From contig JABFXY010000034.1 of NCBI GenBank assembly GCA_013361525.1, positions 1 to 64,000 of the forward strand: 64,000 nucleotides of DNA, in the 5' to 3' direction. Of this stretch, positions 50,701 to 59,793 are shown piece by piece; positions within the stretch are counted from its first letter, which is position 1, and each line of letters opens with the position of its first letter. A model generated the notes under the pieces. It saw nothing but the letters and a program-made list of their open reading frames with translations, was not told where the DNA came from and made no database searches. Made by a program: the position numbers and the translations under genes. The stretch is from Polyangiaceae bacterium (GTDB lineage Bacteria; Myxococcota_A; Polyangia; Polyangiales; Polyangiaceae).

Positions 50701-51527
50701 CGACTCGAAGCGTCCTCCGCGCGTGCACCGCGTTCTTTTGCTTGTCGTCGTCGTTCCTGTTGTTGGCGAGCGACGCGCTCGGGCAAGACGCCCTTCCCCC
50801 GCCCTCTTCCGGCGCGACAGCCGCGGTACCCGCCCCGGCCGAAGCACCGCGAGCACCGGTTGTGGATCCGGCGTTTGCGGTCGGCTTCTCCGGAACCGCC
50901 GGGGTGGATTTTCTCTTCGGGCGGGCCCAATTCAACGAAGAGCTGAGGCGCCATGGGTACGAAGATCTCGGCGTCGCGACTGGGGCATTCGGGCTACGAG
51001 CCTCGGGCTTCATCCACGGCTGGGAGCTGTCGTTTGCGCCGAAATGGAAATACTGGAACGGCGCCGACGATCCGAGCCGCGGGCCGACGTTCAGCGGGGT
51101 GAGCCTCTACATGGAGGCGGCCTACGATCTACTTTCGCAGCAGGTCTTTACCTTCGCGCCGACGATCGGCTTCGGCTGGTCGCAGAGCTCTGTGTGCGTG
51201 CGTGGAAGCCCCGAAGACGTGCCGTCGAACCGGGGCCCGATGTTCTCCCAGGTGCTCGACCATCCTGGCAAAGAGTCCTGCCTCGAGACCGAAGCCGTGG
51301 TGATGCGCGGCGGGTTCGTCCTCGGCCTCGCGATCGAGAGCGACATGAGCACCGGCGGGGGCACGGTATTCGTCAATCTCCGCCCGACCTTCGAATGGCC
51401 GCTGCAGAGCTCGCGCTACACCGTCGAGTACACGGATCTGCCGGCGTTCAGTGGACCTCACATGCCACATCCCGGCTTCGGCCTCGTGTACGAAACTGGC
51501 ATTGTCTTCGGCGGCGGCCGGCGCTGA
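50697..51527 (+). CDS. outer-membrane beta-barrel-like protein
   Basis: A 276-aa protein from a GTG that overlaps the ferritin-like gene's stop. The N-terminus is a signal peptide (LRACTAFFCLSSSFLLLASDALG) followed by a Pro/Ala linker. The mature part shows alternating aromatic/polar strands: GFSGTAGVDFLFGRAQF, GVATGAFGLRASGFIHGWELSFAPKWKYW, GLAIESDMSTGGGTVFVNLRPTFEW and YETGIVFGGG, which fits a small barrel. Translational coupling to the ferritin-like gene links the two. Confidence 0.78.
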   Translation: MTTRSVLRACTAFFCLSSSFLLLASDALGQDALPPPSSGATAAVPAPAEAPRAPVVDPAFAVGFSGTAGVDFLFGRAQFNEELRRHGYEDLGVATGAFGLRASGFIHGWELSFAPKWKYWNGADDPSRGPTFSGVSLYMEAAYDLLSQQVFTFAPTIGFGWSQSSVCVRGSPEDVPSNRGPMFSQVLDHPGKESCLETEAVVMRGGFVLGLAIESDMSTGGGTVFVNLRPTFEWPLQSSRYTVEYTDLPAFSGPHMPHPGFGLVYETGIVFGGGRR

Positions 51528-51643
51528 GCGCCTCGCCATTGCGTGGCGGAAGGCGTCGCTCTCGCTTCGCAATCGAAGGCGCACTCACTCGCCCATCGAC
51601 GCGTGGATGCGGACGACGTCGGAGCGTGTGCTAGAGCTTCGCC

Positions 51644-52102
51644 ATGCGGGGCGTACACACGAGTGGGGCTATCGGCGTTGCGTTGTGGGTGGCGGCCTGC
51701 GGCCCAGCGCCGGGCTACTGGGAGGACAAAACCGACCCTTACGCGTCGATGAAATCGCCGCTGTTCCAGGGTCAATCGATTCGCGGGCGCTGGGTCGGCG
51801 AAGGGCGTCAATCCGACGGACCCCGCTGGCAAATGGAGCTCGACATCGCCAACACCGATGAAGGCCCCTGCGCCATCGTCCATTATCCGGATCTCGATTG
51901 CATGGGCTATTGGACCTGCGACGGAGGCTCCGAGGCGAGTCGCATTCGCGCGACCGAGCACATCACCCACGGCGCGGGACGGTGCGCCGACAATATTCCA
52001 GTAGATGCCGGGTTCAGCTCCGACGGCGAGCAGCTCGTATTCGAGGCTCGCGCCGGTGAAATCGTCGCCGGCGCTCGCTTGGACCGCGCGCGCAGCGAAT
52101 GA
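51644..52102 (+). CDS. small lipoprotein
   Basis: A 152-aa protein from the ATG at 51644. The signal ends in WVAAC. The mature part starts PAPGYWEDKTDPYASMKSPLFQGQSIRGRWVGEGRQSDGPRW and carries Cys residues (PCAIVHYPDLDCMGYWTC, GRCADN) that could pair. No family. It is followed by an inverted repeat and a rho-independent terminator at 52161-52187. Confidence 0.75.
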   Translation: MRGVHTSGAIGVALWVAACGPAPGYWEDKTDPYASMKSPLFQGQSIRGRWVGEGRQSDGPRWQMELDIANTDEGPCAIVHYPDLDCMGYWTCDGGSEASRIRATEHITHGAGRCADNIPVDAGFSSDGEQLVFEARAGEIVAGARLDRARSE

Positions 52103-52133
52103 TGGCGAAGACCGGTCAAAGCAACCGGTCTTC
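52103..52133. repeat. 12-bp-stem inverted repeat after the lipoprotein gene
   Basis: GCGAAGACCGGT at 52103-52114 and ACCGGTCTTCGC at 52122-52133 are exact inverted repeats with a 7-nt loop, touching the stop of the upstream gene. No T-run follows. It may stabilise the mRNA end or bind a protein. A terminator hairpin follows 28 bp later. Confidence 0.65.
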
Positions 52134-52160
52134 GCTGTTGAGCGCAAAATTCGACGAAAG

Positions 52161-52187
52161 CGGCGGCAACAGGTTTGCCGCCGTTTT
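52161..52187 (+). terminator. rho-independent terminator
   Basis: CGGCGGCAA (52161-52169), loop CAGGT, TTGCCGCCG (52175-52183), then TTTT. The stem is 9 bp and perfect. It ends transcription of the lipoprotein gene. The TTTTCCGTT and TGTGGCGCGC that follow are shared with the terminator after tRNA-Pro. Confidence 0.85.
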
Positions 52188-52213
52188 CCGTTACCGGTCT
52201 GTGGCGCGCACAG

Positions 52214-52267
52214 GCTTGGGTGCCCAGTGCGAGCGTAGCGAGCCCCCCCCGGGCGGGACCCAAGCCG
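52214..52267. repeat. inverted repeat GGCTTGGGT/ACCCAAGCC around a GCGAGCGTAGCGAGC core
   Basis: GGCTTGGGT at 52214-52222 pairs exactly with ACCCAAGCC at 52259-52267. The intervening 36 bp contain GTGCGAGCGTAGCGAGCC and a run of eight C next to GGGCGGG. The core resembles the loop of the hairpin at 45115-45142. This looks like a non-coding repeat element placed after a terminator. Confidence 0.55.
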
Positions 52268-52360
52268 TCGTGCGCGCGCGAGAGCAAACAGTAAATTTCG
52301 TTAAGGCGCGTACACCGCGTTGAGTCGCTAAGCATGCCTTCCAGTTCTTGGAGGCTTGCA

Positions 52361-53533
52361 ATGTCCAACACGAGAAACGGTGTGCTGCTCGGGATGTTCG
52401 GTTTGCTCGCGCTCGCTGTGAGCGCCGGGGCTTCGGGGTGCGAATCGGAGCCCTCGCCCATTACGCTCCACGGTGAAGACGAGCTCTTCCCCGGGTTTTC
52501 TTATTCGACGGGACTTCAGCCGCCGGGCTCCCCCGTCCAAGCCTCGTTCGAGGTGTCGGCCACCGGCTCGACCGTCGTCGAAATGAAGGCGCAGCCGAGC
52601 GGCTCGTCGGACTCCCCCGAATTGACCGGTATCCCCGACTCCGGGAGCGTGAAGGTGACCGGTGGATTCGCGATGATCGGGACGCTCAAGATCGATATCG
52701 ACGGATTGCCTTCGTACGACGGACCCATCCCCGGTATCGAAAACGTCAATATCGCGGTCGATGGCACGGCGAGCTTCGATCCATTTTCGGTCGGCAAAGA
52801 GGTCAAAGTCAGTGCGGCGATTCCGCCGACACAGCTGCCGAAGATTCCGCTCCCCGGCGGGATCCCAGGTTCGCTGGTTCTCGAGGTCGGCGAGGGCAGC
52901 TTCGTCGAGATTGGTGTCACGGGGACGTGCGCCGGGATCGCGAGCGACAGCGCCTCCTATGCGGCCGACCTCACGCGCGGCGGCACACTCGTCATCAAGC
53001 CGAGCGTCGAGGTGGAGGTGCCGATCGTCGGCACCAAGACCTTCGACATTCCCTCGTTCACGGTCGATCTCGCGCTCGATGGGACCTCGATGTCCGCCAG
53101 CACGTCGGTGACCGAATACGGTGGCTCCGTCGACGGCGACAAAGCGGACGGCAAGACCTGCTCCGGCGACGGTGGTGGCGGGGGAGACGCTGGCGGAGGC
53201 TCCGAAGGCGGCGCTGGAGCCGGCGGCAACACGGGGAACGAAGGCGGCTCGACTTCGGACACAGGCGGCGGTGGAGGTAGCGGCTCGGACTTCGTGTGTC
53301 TCCTCGGCGAGACCTGCACGGCGCCGAACGCCGACACGTGCACGTGCTCCGGATGCGACTTCGCGACCTGCGTCGACGACGCCCAGGGCATCGCTGACTG
53401 CGTGTGCCCCGTCTGCGGGCAGGACCCGTTCTGCAGTGACACGGCCAACTGCGTCGACGGCGATGGCTGCGACCCGTTCGTGGAAGGCTGCCAATGCGCA
53501 GACTGTTTCGATCATCCCCAATGTGCTCCGTGA
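52361..53533 (+). CDS. large lipoprotein with Cys-rich C-terminus
   Basis: A 390-aa protein from the ATG at 52361 (an upstream ATG at 52334 adds nine residues). The signal ends in SAGASGC. The first 250 residues of the mature part are beta-rich and Gly/Ser/Pro-rich, with a repeated SV.V.G pattern. A Gly-rich linker of about 45 residues follows, then a Cys-rich tail with about 20 Cys in pairs (CTAPNADTCTCSGCDFATCVDD and CDPFVEGCQCADCFDHPQC). Such tails are common in myxobacterial surface lipoproteins. No enzymatic motif. Confidence 0.82.
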   Translation: MSNTRNGVLLGMFGLLALAVSAGASGCESEPSPITLHGEDELFPGFSYSTGLQPPGSPVQASFEVSATGSTVVEMKAQPSGSSDSPELTGIPDSGSVKVTGGFAMIGTLKIDIDGLPSYDGPIPGIENVNIAVDGTASFDPFSVGKEVKVSAAIPPTQLPKIPLPGGIPGSLVLEVGEGSFVEIGVTGTCAGIASDSASYAADLTRGGTLVIKPSVEVEVPIVGTKTFDIPSFTVDLALDGTSMSASTSVTEYGGSVDGDKADGKTCSGDGGGGGDAGGGSEGGAGAGGNTGNEGGSTSDTGGGGGSGSDFVCLLGETCTAPNADTCTCSGCDFATCVDDAQGIADCVCPVCGQDPFCSDTANCVDGDGCDPFVEGCQCADCFDHPQCAP

Positions 53534-53607
53534 CGGGGCGCCCTCTGATCGAGCGCGCCGCTCGACGCTCTTGAGTCGTCGGTCGAGCACGGTAAGACTC
53601 GGGGCCC

Positions 53608-55578
53608 TTGATCACCGCGCTGAAAAATCTGGTCGGCCGCCGCGAGACGGCGGAGCGTCCATCCGCCGCCGACGCTCATTGGGATCCGCGCTGGCACGGT
53701 CACCGGCTCGCGCGCGATCCGGGCAATCGCCGCTCGCTCTATTTGCCGATGCGAGACGGTCCGCGCGTCGCAATCGACGTGACGTTGCCGACCACCTACC
53801 GCGACGGGGTGAGGCTGCCGACGATCCTGCGGCAGACGCGGTATTTCCGCAGCGTCGAGATGCCCCCGATGCTGGATTTTCGCCTCAGCCGCGACGCGTT
53901 CGACATCGTGGCTGCGACGCGTGAGCGGTTCCTCGCGAAGGGGTACGCGTGGGTCGACGTCGACGTGCGCGGGTCGGGCGTGTCGAGCGGCTCGTGGCCG
54001 GGCCCCTGGTCGGAGGGAGAGGTGCGGGACGGCGCGGAGATCGTCGACTTCATCATTCGGCAGCCTTGGTCGAACGGGCTCGTGGGCTCGACGGGCATCT
54101 CGTACGAAGGGACGACTTGCGAGATGCTGCTCGCGAATCGGCACGAGGCCGTGCGCGCCGTGGCTCCTCGGTTTTCACTGTTTTGCGCCTACGAAGACGT
54201 CGCCTTCCCGGGCGGCGTCCACCTCGCTTGGTTCACCGAGCGTTGGGCTCGTTACAACCGTTTGCTCGACGACCACCGCGTGCACGACGCAATGGCGGAG
54301 CTCGTCTACGTGATAGCGCGCGCCCGTTCGGTCGAGCCTGCCATTTGGAGCGGGCCGGTGCGGACCTTGTTGGAGCGCTTGGGCCCGGAGCGCGCGACGC
54401 GCGCGATCGGCCTCGTATTCGGCGTTTTTCTGCGAGGCGGACGGCGCGTCGACGACGACCCCGACGGCTCGCTGCGCGCCGCCGCGCTGCTCGATCACGT
54501 CGCGAACGGCGACGTGCACCAGCTCTGTCTGCAGGGTTGTTACAAGGACGATGTCGCGCCCGGCCACGAGGACGTCGCCTTCGCGGGCGTCAGCCCTCGC
54601 GGGAATTTGCAGGCCATTGCCGCGTCGGGTGCGGCGGTCTTCAGCTATGGCGGCTGGCTCGACGGAGGGTATGCGCAAGCCGCGACGCGGCGTTTCGCGA
54701 GCCTCGCTGCTTCGCGCCCCGAATCGACGCGCTCGCGTTCCAGGCTGCTGCTCGGCCCGTGGGGGCACGCCGGCTTCTTCTCTCATGATCCGGCGAATCG
54801 AACGACGCCGGCGACGTTCCCGCACGAGGTCGAGCTCTTCGAGTTCTTCGATCGCGAGCTGCGAGGCGAAGCGAGCACCGAGAACCCCGTTCGGTACTTC
54901 ACGCTCGTCGAAAACGCATGGAAGAGCGCGCCGACCTGGCCGCCGCCGAACGTGCGCGACGAGCGGATGTACCTCGACGTCTCGGGCACGCTGACCTCGT
55001 CGCGCCCGCGCTCGGAGGGGCGCGTCGAGGTCCATGACGACCGAAGCTTCGGGACGGGCGAGCGATCGCGATGGCGCGGTCTGCTCGCCGGGTTCGTACC
55101 GGCGGACTATCCCGATTTCGGCGAGCGAATCAAAGGACAGGTCACCTTCGCGAGCGCGCCGTTCGATGGTGGCTGCGTCGTGACCGGCCATCCGATCGTG
55201 CGCGTCTTCGCGCGTGCGCAAAGCGACTTCGGATTGATGGCCTACCTCGCGGACGTGAGCCCGGACAATCGATGGACGTACGTCAGCGAGGGGCAGCTCC
55301 GTGCATTGCACCGCGCCGAGACGACGCCGGAGCGCGGCTATGTCCCATTGACGCCGTACCATTCCTTCGACGCCGGAGACGGCAAGCCGATCGTACCGGG
55401 TGAAACGATGGAGCTTTCGTTCGGGCTGCTTCCGACGTCGTATTGGTTCCGCCCGGGCCATCGCGCGGCGCTCGTATTGACGCTCGGCGATTGCGACCAT
55501 TTCAGCGCAATCGAGGGCTCGCGCGGGATCGAGCTCTTGCTCGGCGAGTCCTCTCTCGATTTGCCGATCGAGCGCTGA
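53608..55578 (+). CDS. CocE/NonD-family alpha/beta hydrolase
   Basis: A 656-aa protein from a TTG at 53608. The N-terminal domain of about 390 residues is an alpha/beta hydrolase of the X-Pro dipeptidyl-peptidase/CocE type: catalytic Ser in STGISYEG (S165), Asp in YGGWLDGGY (D352) and His in LGPWGHAG (H387). The C-terminal part from about 420 is the jelly-roll domain (TGHPIVRVFARAQSDFGLMAYLADVSPDNRWTYVSEGQLRALH). Substrate, an acyl ester or peptide, is not known. It lacks a signal peptide, so it is cytoplasmic. It converges with the RluA-type gene. Confidence 0.94.
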   Translation: MITALKNLVGRRETAERPSAADAHWDPRWHGHRLARDPGNRRSLYLPMRDGPRVAIDVTLPTTYRDGVRLPTILRQTRYFRSVEMPPMLDFRLSRDAFDIVAATRERFLAKGYAWVDVDVRGSGVSSGSWPGPWSEGEVRDGAEIVDFIIRQPWSNGLVGSTGISYEGTTCEMLLANRHEAVRAVAPRFSLFCAYEDVAFPGGVHLAWFTERWARYNRLLDDHRVHDAMAELVYVIARARSVEPAIWSGPVRTLLERLGPERATRAIGLVFGVFLRGGRRVDDDPDGSLRAAALLDHVANGDVHQLCLQGCYKDDVAPGHEDVAFAGVSPRGNLQAIAASGAAVFSYGGWLDGGYAQAATRRFASLAASRPESTRSRSRLLLGPWGHAGFFSHDPANRTTPATFPHEVELFEFFDRELRGEASTENPVRYFTLVENAWKSAPTWPPPNVRDERMYLDVSGTLTSSRPRSEGRVEVHDDRSFGTGERSRWRGLLAGFVPADYPDFGERIKGQVTFASAPFDGGCVVTGHPIVRVFARAQSDFGLMAYLADVSPDNRWTYVSEGQLRALHRAETTPERGYVPLTPYHSFDAGDGKPIVPGETMELSFGLLPTSYWFRPGHRAALVLTLGDCDHFSAIEGSRGIELLLGESSLDLPIER

Positions 55579-55589
55579 ACCCGGCCCCT

Positions 55590-56531
55590 TCAGCCGGGGA
55601 CGAGGCGCTCGAGCTCCGGCGGAAGCGGGCTCGTCGAGGTGAATGCAGGGACGACGGCGTCCCCGCCCCACGCAATGCGGTGGGCGTGCAACGCGTGACG
55701 CCCGAGGCCGTGCGACGGATCACCACCATAAAGCAAGTCGCCGAGCAGCGGATACGAAATGGCGGCAAAGTGCGAGCGGATCTGATGGCGGAGCGCGCGC
55801 GGGGCACGCGCCTCGACGAGCGCGACGCCATTGCTCTCGCGGATTTTCGTCCACGTGGTGACGGCGGGGCGCGGCACGTAGCGGGCGACGTCGCGCGGGT
55901 GCGTGCACGCGAGAACGCGCCGGCGGTCCTTCGGATGCGGCGCGAGCGGAATGTCGATCGTGCCTGCTTCGGGTAAGCCATCCGCGGGGACCAGGAGCAG
56001 GTAGCGCTTGTCGAGCCTGCCGTCGCGCAGCGCCTGGGTGAGCGTGGTGAACGCCTCCTCCGTGCGCGCGGCGAGCACGAGACCGGACGTGTCGGTATCG
56101 AGCCGGTGGCAAAGACCGGGCTCGCGTGGAGAGAAGCCGCAGCAGGCCACCTCCGGGAAGCGGGCGAGGAGCGCGTTCGCGAGCGCGCCCTTTTCGCCTG
56201 GAGCGAGCGGCGCGGTCGCCTGGCCCGCGGGCTTGTCCAAGACGAGCACCTGAGGCGTCTCGAGAACGACGGTGAGCGGCGCCGTCGGATCGGGAACGGC
56301 CGCCGTATCCGTCGCCTCGACGTCGACCTCGACGACGTGCCCCTCGGCGCCGACGTCGCCCTTCGCGGCGCGGCGAGCCAGCTTGCCCTCCGGCCCGATG
56401 CGCACGTGCCCATCGACGAACAGGCGTTTCACTGCATTTCGGCCGATACCGGGGAGCTTCGCGCAGAGCAGCTTGTCGAGCCGCACCCCCGCGTCGTCAG
56501 CACTGATCGTGAACCGCATCGCGTCGAGCAT
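55590..56531 (-). CDS. RluA-family pseudouridine synthase
   Basis: A 313-aa protein (an ATG at 56517-56519 is also possible). The N-terminal S4 RNA-binding domain spans about residues 15-75 (VRLDKLLCAKLPGIGRNAVKRLFVDGHVRIG). The catalytic domain carries HRLDTDTSG at residues 142-150 with the nucleophile D145, and LDKPAGQAT and RHQIRSHFAAISYPLLGDLLYG. It isomerises uridine in rRNA or tRNA. The exact target (rRNA position) cannot be assigned. Confidence 0.95.
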   Translation of the reverse strand: MLDAMRFTISADDAGVRLDKLLCAKLPGIGRNAVKRLFVDGHVRIGPEGKLARRAAKGDVGAEGHVVEVDVEATDTAAVPDPTAPLTVVLETPQVLVLDKPAGQATAPLAPGEKGALANALLARFPEVACCGFSPREPGLCHRLDTDTSGLVLAARTEEAFTTLTQALRDGRLDKRYLLLVPADGLPEAGTIDIPLAPHPKDRRRVLACTHPRDVARYVPRPAVTTWTKIRESNGVALVEARAPRALRHQIRSHFAAISYPLLGDLLYGGDPSHGLGRHALHAHRIAWGGDAVVPAFTSTSPLPPELERLVPG

Positions 56532-56594
56532 CCTAGTACACGATGTCGAAAGTTCGCGCGCGGATCAGGCATGACGCACGCGAGTGAGCGCCGG

Positions 56595-57914
56595 CTAGAA
56601 GAGGACGCCTCCGGTCACGCCGATCTGCACCACCAGGCTCTGCGACGCGGAGAGGCGGCCCGACGGTCCGTCGAGCACGTCGCGGTAGTCGGGGTTCGTC
56701 GGCGGATCACATCCCGGAGTGTCGTCGGCGCATGGCTCGTCGTCCGTGATCACGTGCTCGAACTCGTGCTTGAACGCCGCCGACAGGCCGAGCCGAATCA
56801 GCTGGCTCGCGCGCCAAACGAACGAGCCTGCAGCGCCGAGCGAGCCGTGCGTGTCCACGACGGTGACGCCGGTCTCGTAGCCGCGGACACCGGACGCTTC
56901 GGTCGGGGAACGGAGAGAGGGCGCCGGGCTCGAGCCGAGCGCATCGAAGAGGAGCGAGTAATCGCGCCCCCGCGTGACGAGCTCGCCGACGATTCGCGCG
57001 TCGATCCACACCCGCGACCAGCGCTCGCGGTTCTCCCAAGGGATGATTCCGATGCCGAGGTGAGCCTCAGCTCGCACGGGCAAGAGGGATGGTTCGTCCT
57101 CGAAGGTCGTCGCGAGCGGCGTGTCCGACATCGGTATCTCGAACCTCGCGCGAAGGATGCCGAAGGGCTCGATGTACTGAAAGCGACGGGAAATCGCGGT
57201 GCGAAGGACGAAGCCGACGGTGCCGCGCGAGATACCGGGGTCGCGCGCCTTGCCCCCGTCCGGCTCGTCGTCGTCGACGATGCCGTCGCGATTGATATCG
57301 CCCGGGTCCGCGCAGACGACCTGGCCCTCGGGAGGAGTCTCGTTGCAGGCGGAGAGCGCGGGGCCGATCGAGACCTCCGTCTCGAACGCAGCCGTCCAGG
57401 TCGGCAGCGATCGGTCGCGTGCCTGGTTCATGATTCCGACGTGCACGCCGAGCGCGATGTGCTCGACACCGCTGCGCTCCGGCGAGCGCATTGGCAGCTC
57501 GAAAAGGGTCTCCCCGCCCTCGCTCTGAACCTCCCCCTTGGGCGCATCGCCGAGCGTGGTCAGGTCGCGGTTGTCGGAAAGAACGATCGGCAAACGAGCG
57601 ATACCGGCGATGTCGCGAAAGATGCCGATCCGTAGCTCTGGGATGAGGCGGGAGGAGAGAACCGAGGCGCGCGCGAGCTCCTCGCGGCCATCCCCTTCAC
57701 CTCGCGTGATGACGCTGCGAACGACGTCGAGCTGATACGAGAGGAGAACCTCGAGGTCGAAGGGATCCTGATCGTCCGCGGCATCCGGGACGTCGACCAC
57801 CTCACCGGGCTCGCGCATCATCCGCGGCTCACCCGGCACCGGTGGCTCTTCGGCGTGAGCGGCGCCGGCGAGCGAAATGAAGCAGCTCGTCGCACCGGCG
57901 ACGATGAGCCTCAC
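56595..57914 (-). CDS. outer-membrane beta-barrel-like protein
   Basis: A 439-aa protein. The signal peptide (RLIVAGATSCFISLAGAAHA) leads to an acidic N-terminus. The mature part has amphipathic strands typical of a barrel: LEVLLSYQLDVVRSVIT, SRLIPELRIGIFRDIAGIARLPIVLSDN, EHIALGVHVGIMNQ, SRRFQYIEPFGILRARFEIP and LRLGLSAAFKHEFEH; a 12-14-residue insert with DINRDGIVDDDEPDGG looks like a Ca2+-binding EF-loop. The last strand VVQIGVTGGVLF ends in Phe. It overlaps the phosphatase gene by 4 nt. Confidence 0.82.
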   Translation of the reverse strand: MRLIVAGATSCFISLAGAAHAEEPPVPGEPRMMREPGEVVDVPDAADDQDPFDLEVLLSYQLDVVRSVITRGEGDGREELARASVLSSRLIPELRIGIFRDIAGIARLPIVLSDNRDLTTLGDAPKGEVQSEGGETLFELPMRSPERSGVEHIALGVHVGIMNQARDRSLPTWTAAFETEVSIGPALSACNETPPEGQVVCADPGDINRDGIVDDDEPDGGKARDPGISRGTVGFVLRTAISRRFQYIEPFGILRARFEIPMSDTPLATTFEDEPSLLPVRAEAHLGIGIIPWENRERWSRVWIDARIVGELVTRGRDYSLLFDALGSSPAPSLRSPTEASGVRGYETGVTVVDTHGSLGAAGSFVWRASQLIRLGLSAAFKHEFEHVITDDEPCADDTPGCDPPTNPDYRDVLDGPSGRLSASQSLVVQIGVTGGVLF

Positions 57915-59611
57915 GTCGAGGAGCGCTCTCGATCGGCCTCGTCCACGGGTGGCGCCGCAGACGCTGCGTCCTTGGTGGCGAGGTCTTGTGCGGCGAGGTC
58001 CCGTGCGGCGAGGTCTCGTGCGGCGAGGTCTCGTGCGGCGAGGTCTTGTGCGGCGAGGTCTCGTGCGGCGAGATCTTGTGCGGCGAGGCGTGTCCGGAGC
58101 TCTTGCCGGAGCTCCGTCGAGAGCGACGGTAGCGTCTTCGCCGACGTGACCGGCGGGAGAGCCGGCGAGACGACACCATCGGAGCCGTCGCCGTCTCCTC
58201 CGTCGGGGGGTGGGGCGGACGGCAGCTGCGCTGTATCGGCAAGCATCGTTTCGGTCAGGTCGTCGCCGTTCTCGCGCGCGGCGAGCAACGCAGCGGCAGC
58301 CGCCGCGAGCGCGGGCTCGTCGAGATCTTCGGGCACGAGCGCGTCCGAGATGTCCTCCGCAGCGAGCTCTTCTTTGGCGTTGGAGAGGTCGCGCGACGTC
58401 TGATCGAGGCGATCGGCGAGGACGCCCAAGAACTGCCAGAGCAGCTTCACCGCCAGCTCGTACTCTTTGCGAAGGATCGCGAAGAAGTCGCCCCGACGCA
58501 GGGCGATGAGCTCGCTGCGCTCGATCGCACGCACCGTGGCGGAGCGCGGCGAGCTGCGAATGAGCGCCATTTCACCGAAGTGCTCGCCCGGGCCGACCTC
58601 GCTCAGCACCTGCTCGCCGCGAAGGATGTTGAGCATCCCGTCGATGACGATGAACAGCTCGTCGCCGCGATCCCCCTCGCGGACGACGTCCTCGCCGGGC
58701 TCGAACTCGAGCACCTCGGCGACCTGCATGATGCGGAGCAGCTCGCGCTCCTGAAGCTTCGAGAAGAGCGGCATGTTGCGCAGCGCTTCGCGCTTCTGCT
58801 CGAGGCGGCGCGCTTGATCGGCGGTCGATTGATCCGACCGGCCGATGCGGACCATCACGCACGTGATGTTGTCCTTGCCGCCCTTCTTGTTGGCGAGATC
58901 GACGAGCTCGGCCGCGGCGCGCTCGCCGTCTTCGTCCTCGAAGTACGGCTCCAGCTCGGCGACGTGGTTGATGTATCCGTGCAGCCCGTCCGAGGCGAGG
59001 AGGAACTGGTCGCCCGGAAGGAGCTCGATCATCAGCGTGTCGACGTCGACCCGCTCGTACACGCCGACGGCGCGGGTGACGGCGTTCTTCTGTGCGACCT
59101 TCTCGATCTGCTCGCGCGTGAGCCGGCCGCGGCGAACGAGCTCGTTGTAGACCGTGTGGTCCTCGGTGATCTGTTGGACCTTGCCGTTTCGGTAGAGGTA
59201 GATGCGGCTGTCGCCGACGTGCGCAACGAACCCGTGGTGCCCTGCTACGAGCAGTGACGACAGGGTCGTGCCCATGCCGCGCTTCGACGCGTCCGCCTTC
59301 GCCTCTTCGTGGACGCGGGAGCAAGCGCGCAGGACCGCGGACTCCATCAAATGCTGAATCTCGCGCGCACCGTCGCGCGAGGCACGCCCGTGCTCGTACG
59401 ATTTGACGAGATCGACGCGCTTTCGCACTTCTTGATGGATCACGCGAACGGCGATCGCGCTCGCGACCTCGCCCGCTGCGTGCCCGCCCATACCGTCGGC
59501 GACGATGGTCAGCGCGAGCTTCTTGTCGACGAGGAAGTTGTCCTCGTTGAGATCTCGCGCGCGACCGATGTCGGTCTTCGGGAAGTAGTGGATGGCTTCG
59601 GAAAGGCCCAT
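57911..59611 (-). CDS. PP2C-type Ser/Thr phosphatase fused to cyclic-nucleotide-binding domain
   Basis: A 566-aa protein. The ATG at 59609-59611 is chosen since the PP2C fold begins a few residues later; longer in-frame starts exist up to 59788. PP2C marks: RARDLNEDNFLV (residues 18-29), VADGMGGHAAGEVAS (38-52), GTTLSSLLVAG, HVGDSRIYLYR, LLASDGLHGYI and KDNITCVMVRI, giving the Asp residues that hold two metals. Residues of about 285-400 form a cNMP-binding domain: FEPGEDVVREGDRGDELFIVIDGMLNIL, then GEHFGEMALIRSSPRSATVRA. The C-terminal 160 residues are acidic, disordered and end in an eight-pentad repeat (AARDL/AAQDL). It may dephosphorylate a kinase target under control of a nucleotide signal. 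Confidence 0.95.
   Translation of the reverse strand: MGLSEAIHYFPKTDIGRARDLNEDNFLVDKKLALTIVADGMGGHAAGEVASAIAVRVIHQEVRKRVDLVKSYEHGRASRDGAREIQHLMESAVLRACSRVHEEAKADASKRGMGTTLSSLLVAGHHGFVAHVGDSRIYLYRNGKVQQITEDHTVYNELVRRGRLTREQIEKVAQKNAVTRAVGVYERVDVDTLMIELLPGDQFLLASDGLHGYINHVAELEPYFEDEDGERAAAELVDLANKKGGKDNITCVMVRIGRSDQSTADQARRLEQKREALRNMPLFSKLQERELLRIMQVAEVLEFEPGEDVVREGDRGDELFIVIDGMLNILRGEQVLSEVGPGEHFGEMALIRSSPRSATVRAIERSELIALRRGDFFAILRKEYELAVKLLWQFLGVLADRLDQTSRDLSNAKEELAAEDISDALVPEDLDEPALAAAAAALLAARENGDDLTETMLADTAQLPSAPPPDGGDGDGSDGVVSPALPPVTSAKTLPSLSTELRQELRTRLAAQDLAARDLAAQDLAARDLAARDLAARDLAAQDLATKDAASAAPPVDEADRERSST
57970..58089. repeat. 15-bp tandem repeat, eight units, inside the phosphatase gene
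   Basis: Eight units of the type CTYGTGCGGCGAGGT, in register with the codons, encode pentads AARDL or AAQDL on the minus strand. Most units differ at one or two positions, and the end units are more changed. The repeat adds an Asp/Leu-periodic, helix-like stretch near the C-terminus at about residues 508-547. The pentad is not the canonical A(D/N)LXX pentapeptide-repeat register. Copy number may vary between strains. Confidence 0.9.
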
Positions 59612-59793
59612 TCCTGGCGGAAGAAGGTACCCGAGAGCCCATGCCGCGGTCACGCACGGAATCGTCCGGGCCTCGGGCGCTGTTTCGGCCGCGTTTCGGC
59701 CGATGCGGGTGTTCTCGTCGGAGATCGGCGCGAACCATTCGTCCGAGATGTCTCGGTTGAAGCCGTGAGGGCGGAGCATGCGGCCCACTCGAC

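Noticed and set aside
54175..55671. 498-residue minus-strand open frame over the CocE gene
   Set aside because: No recognisable domain, and the plus strand has a complete catalytic triad.
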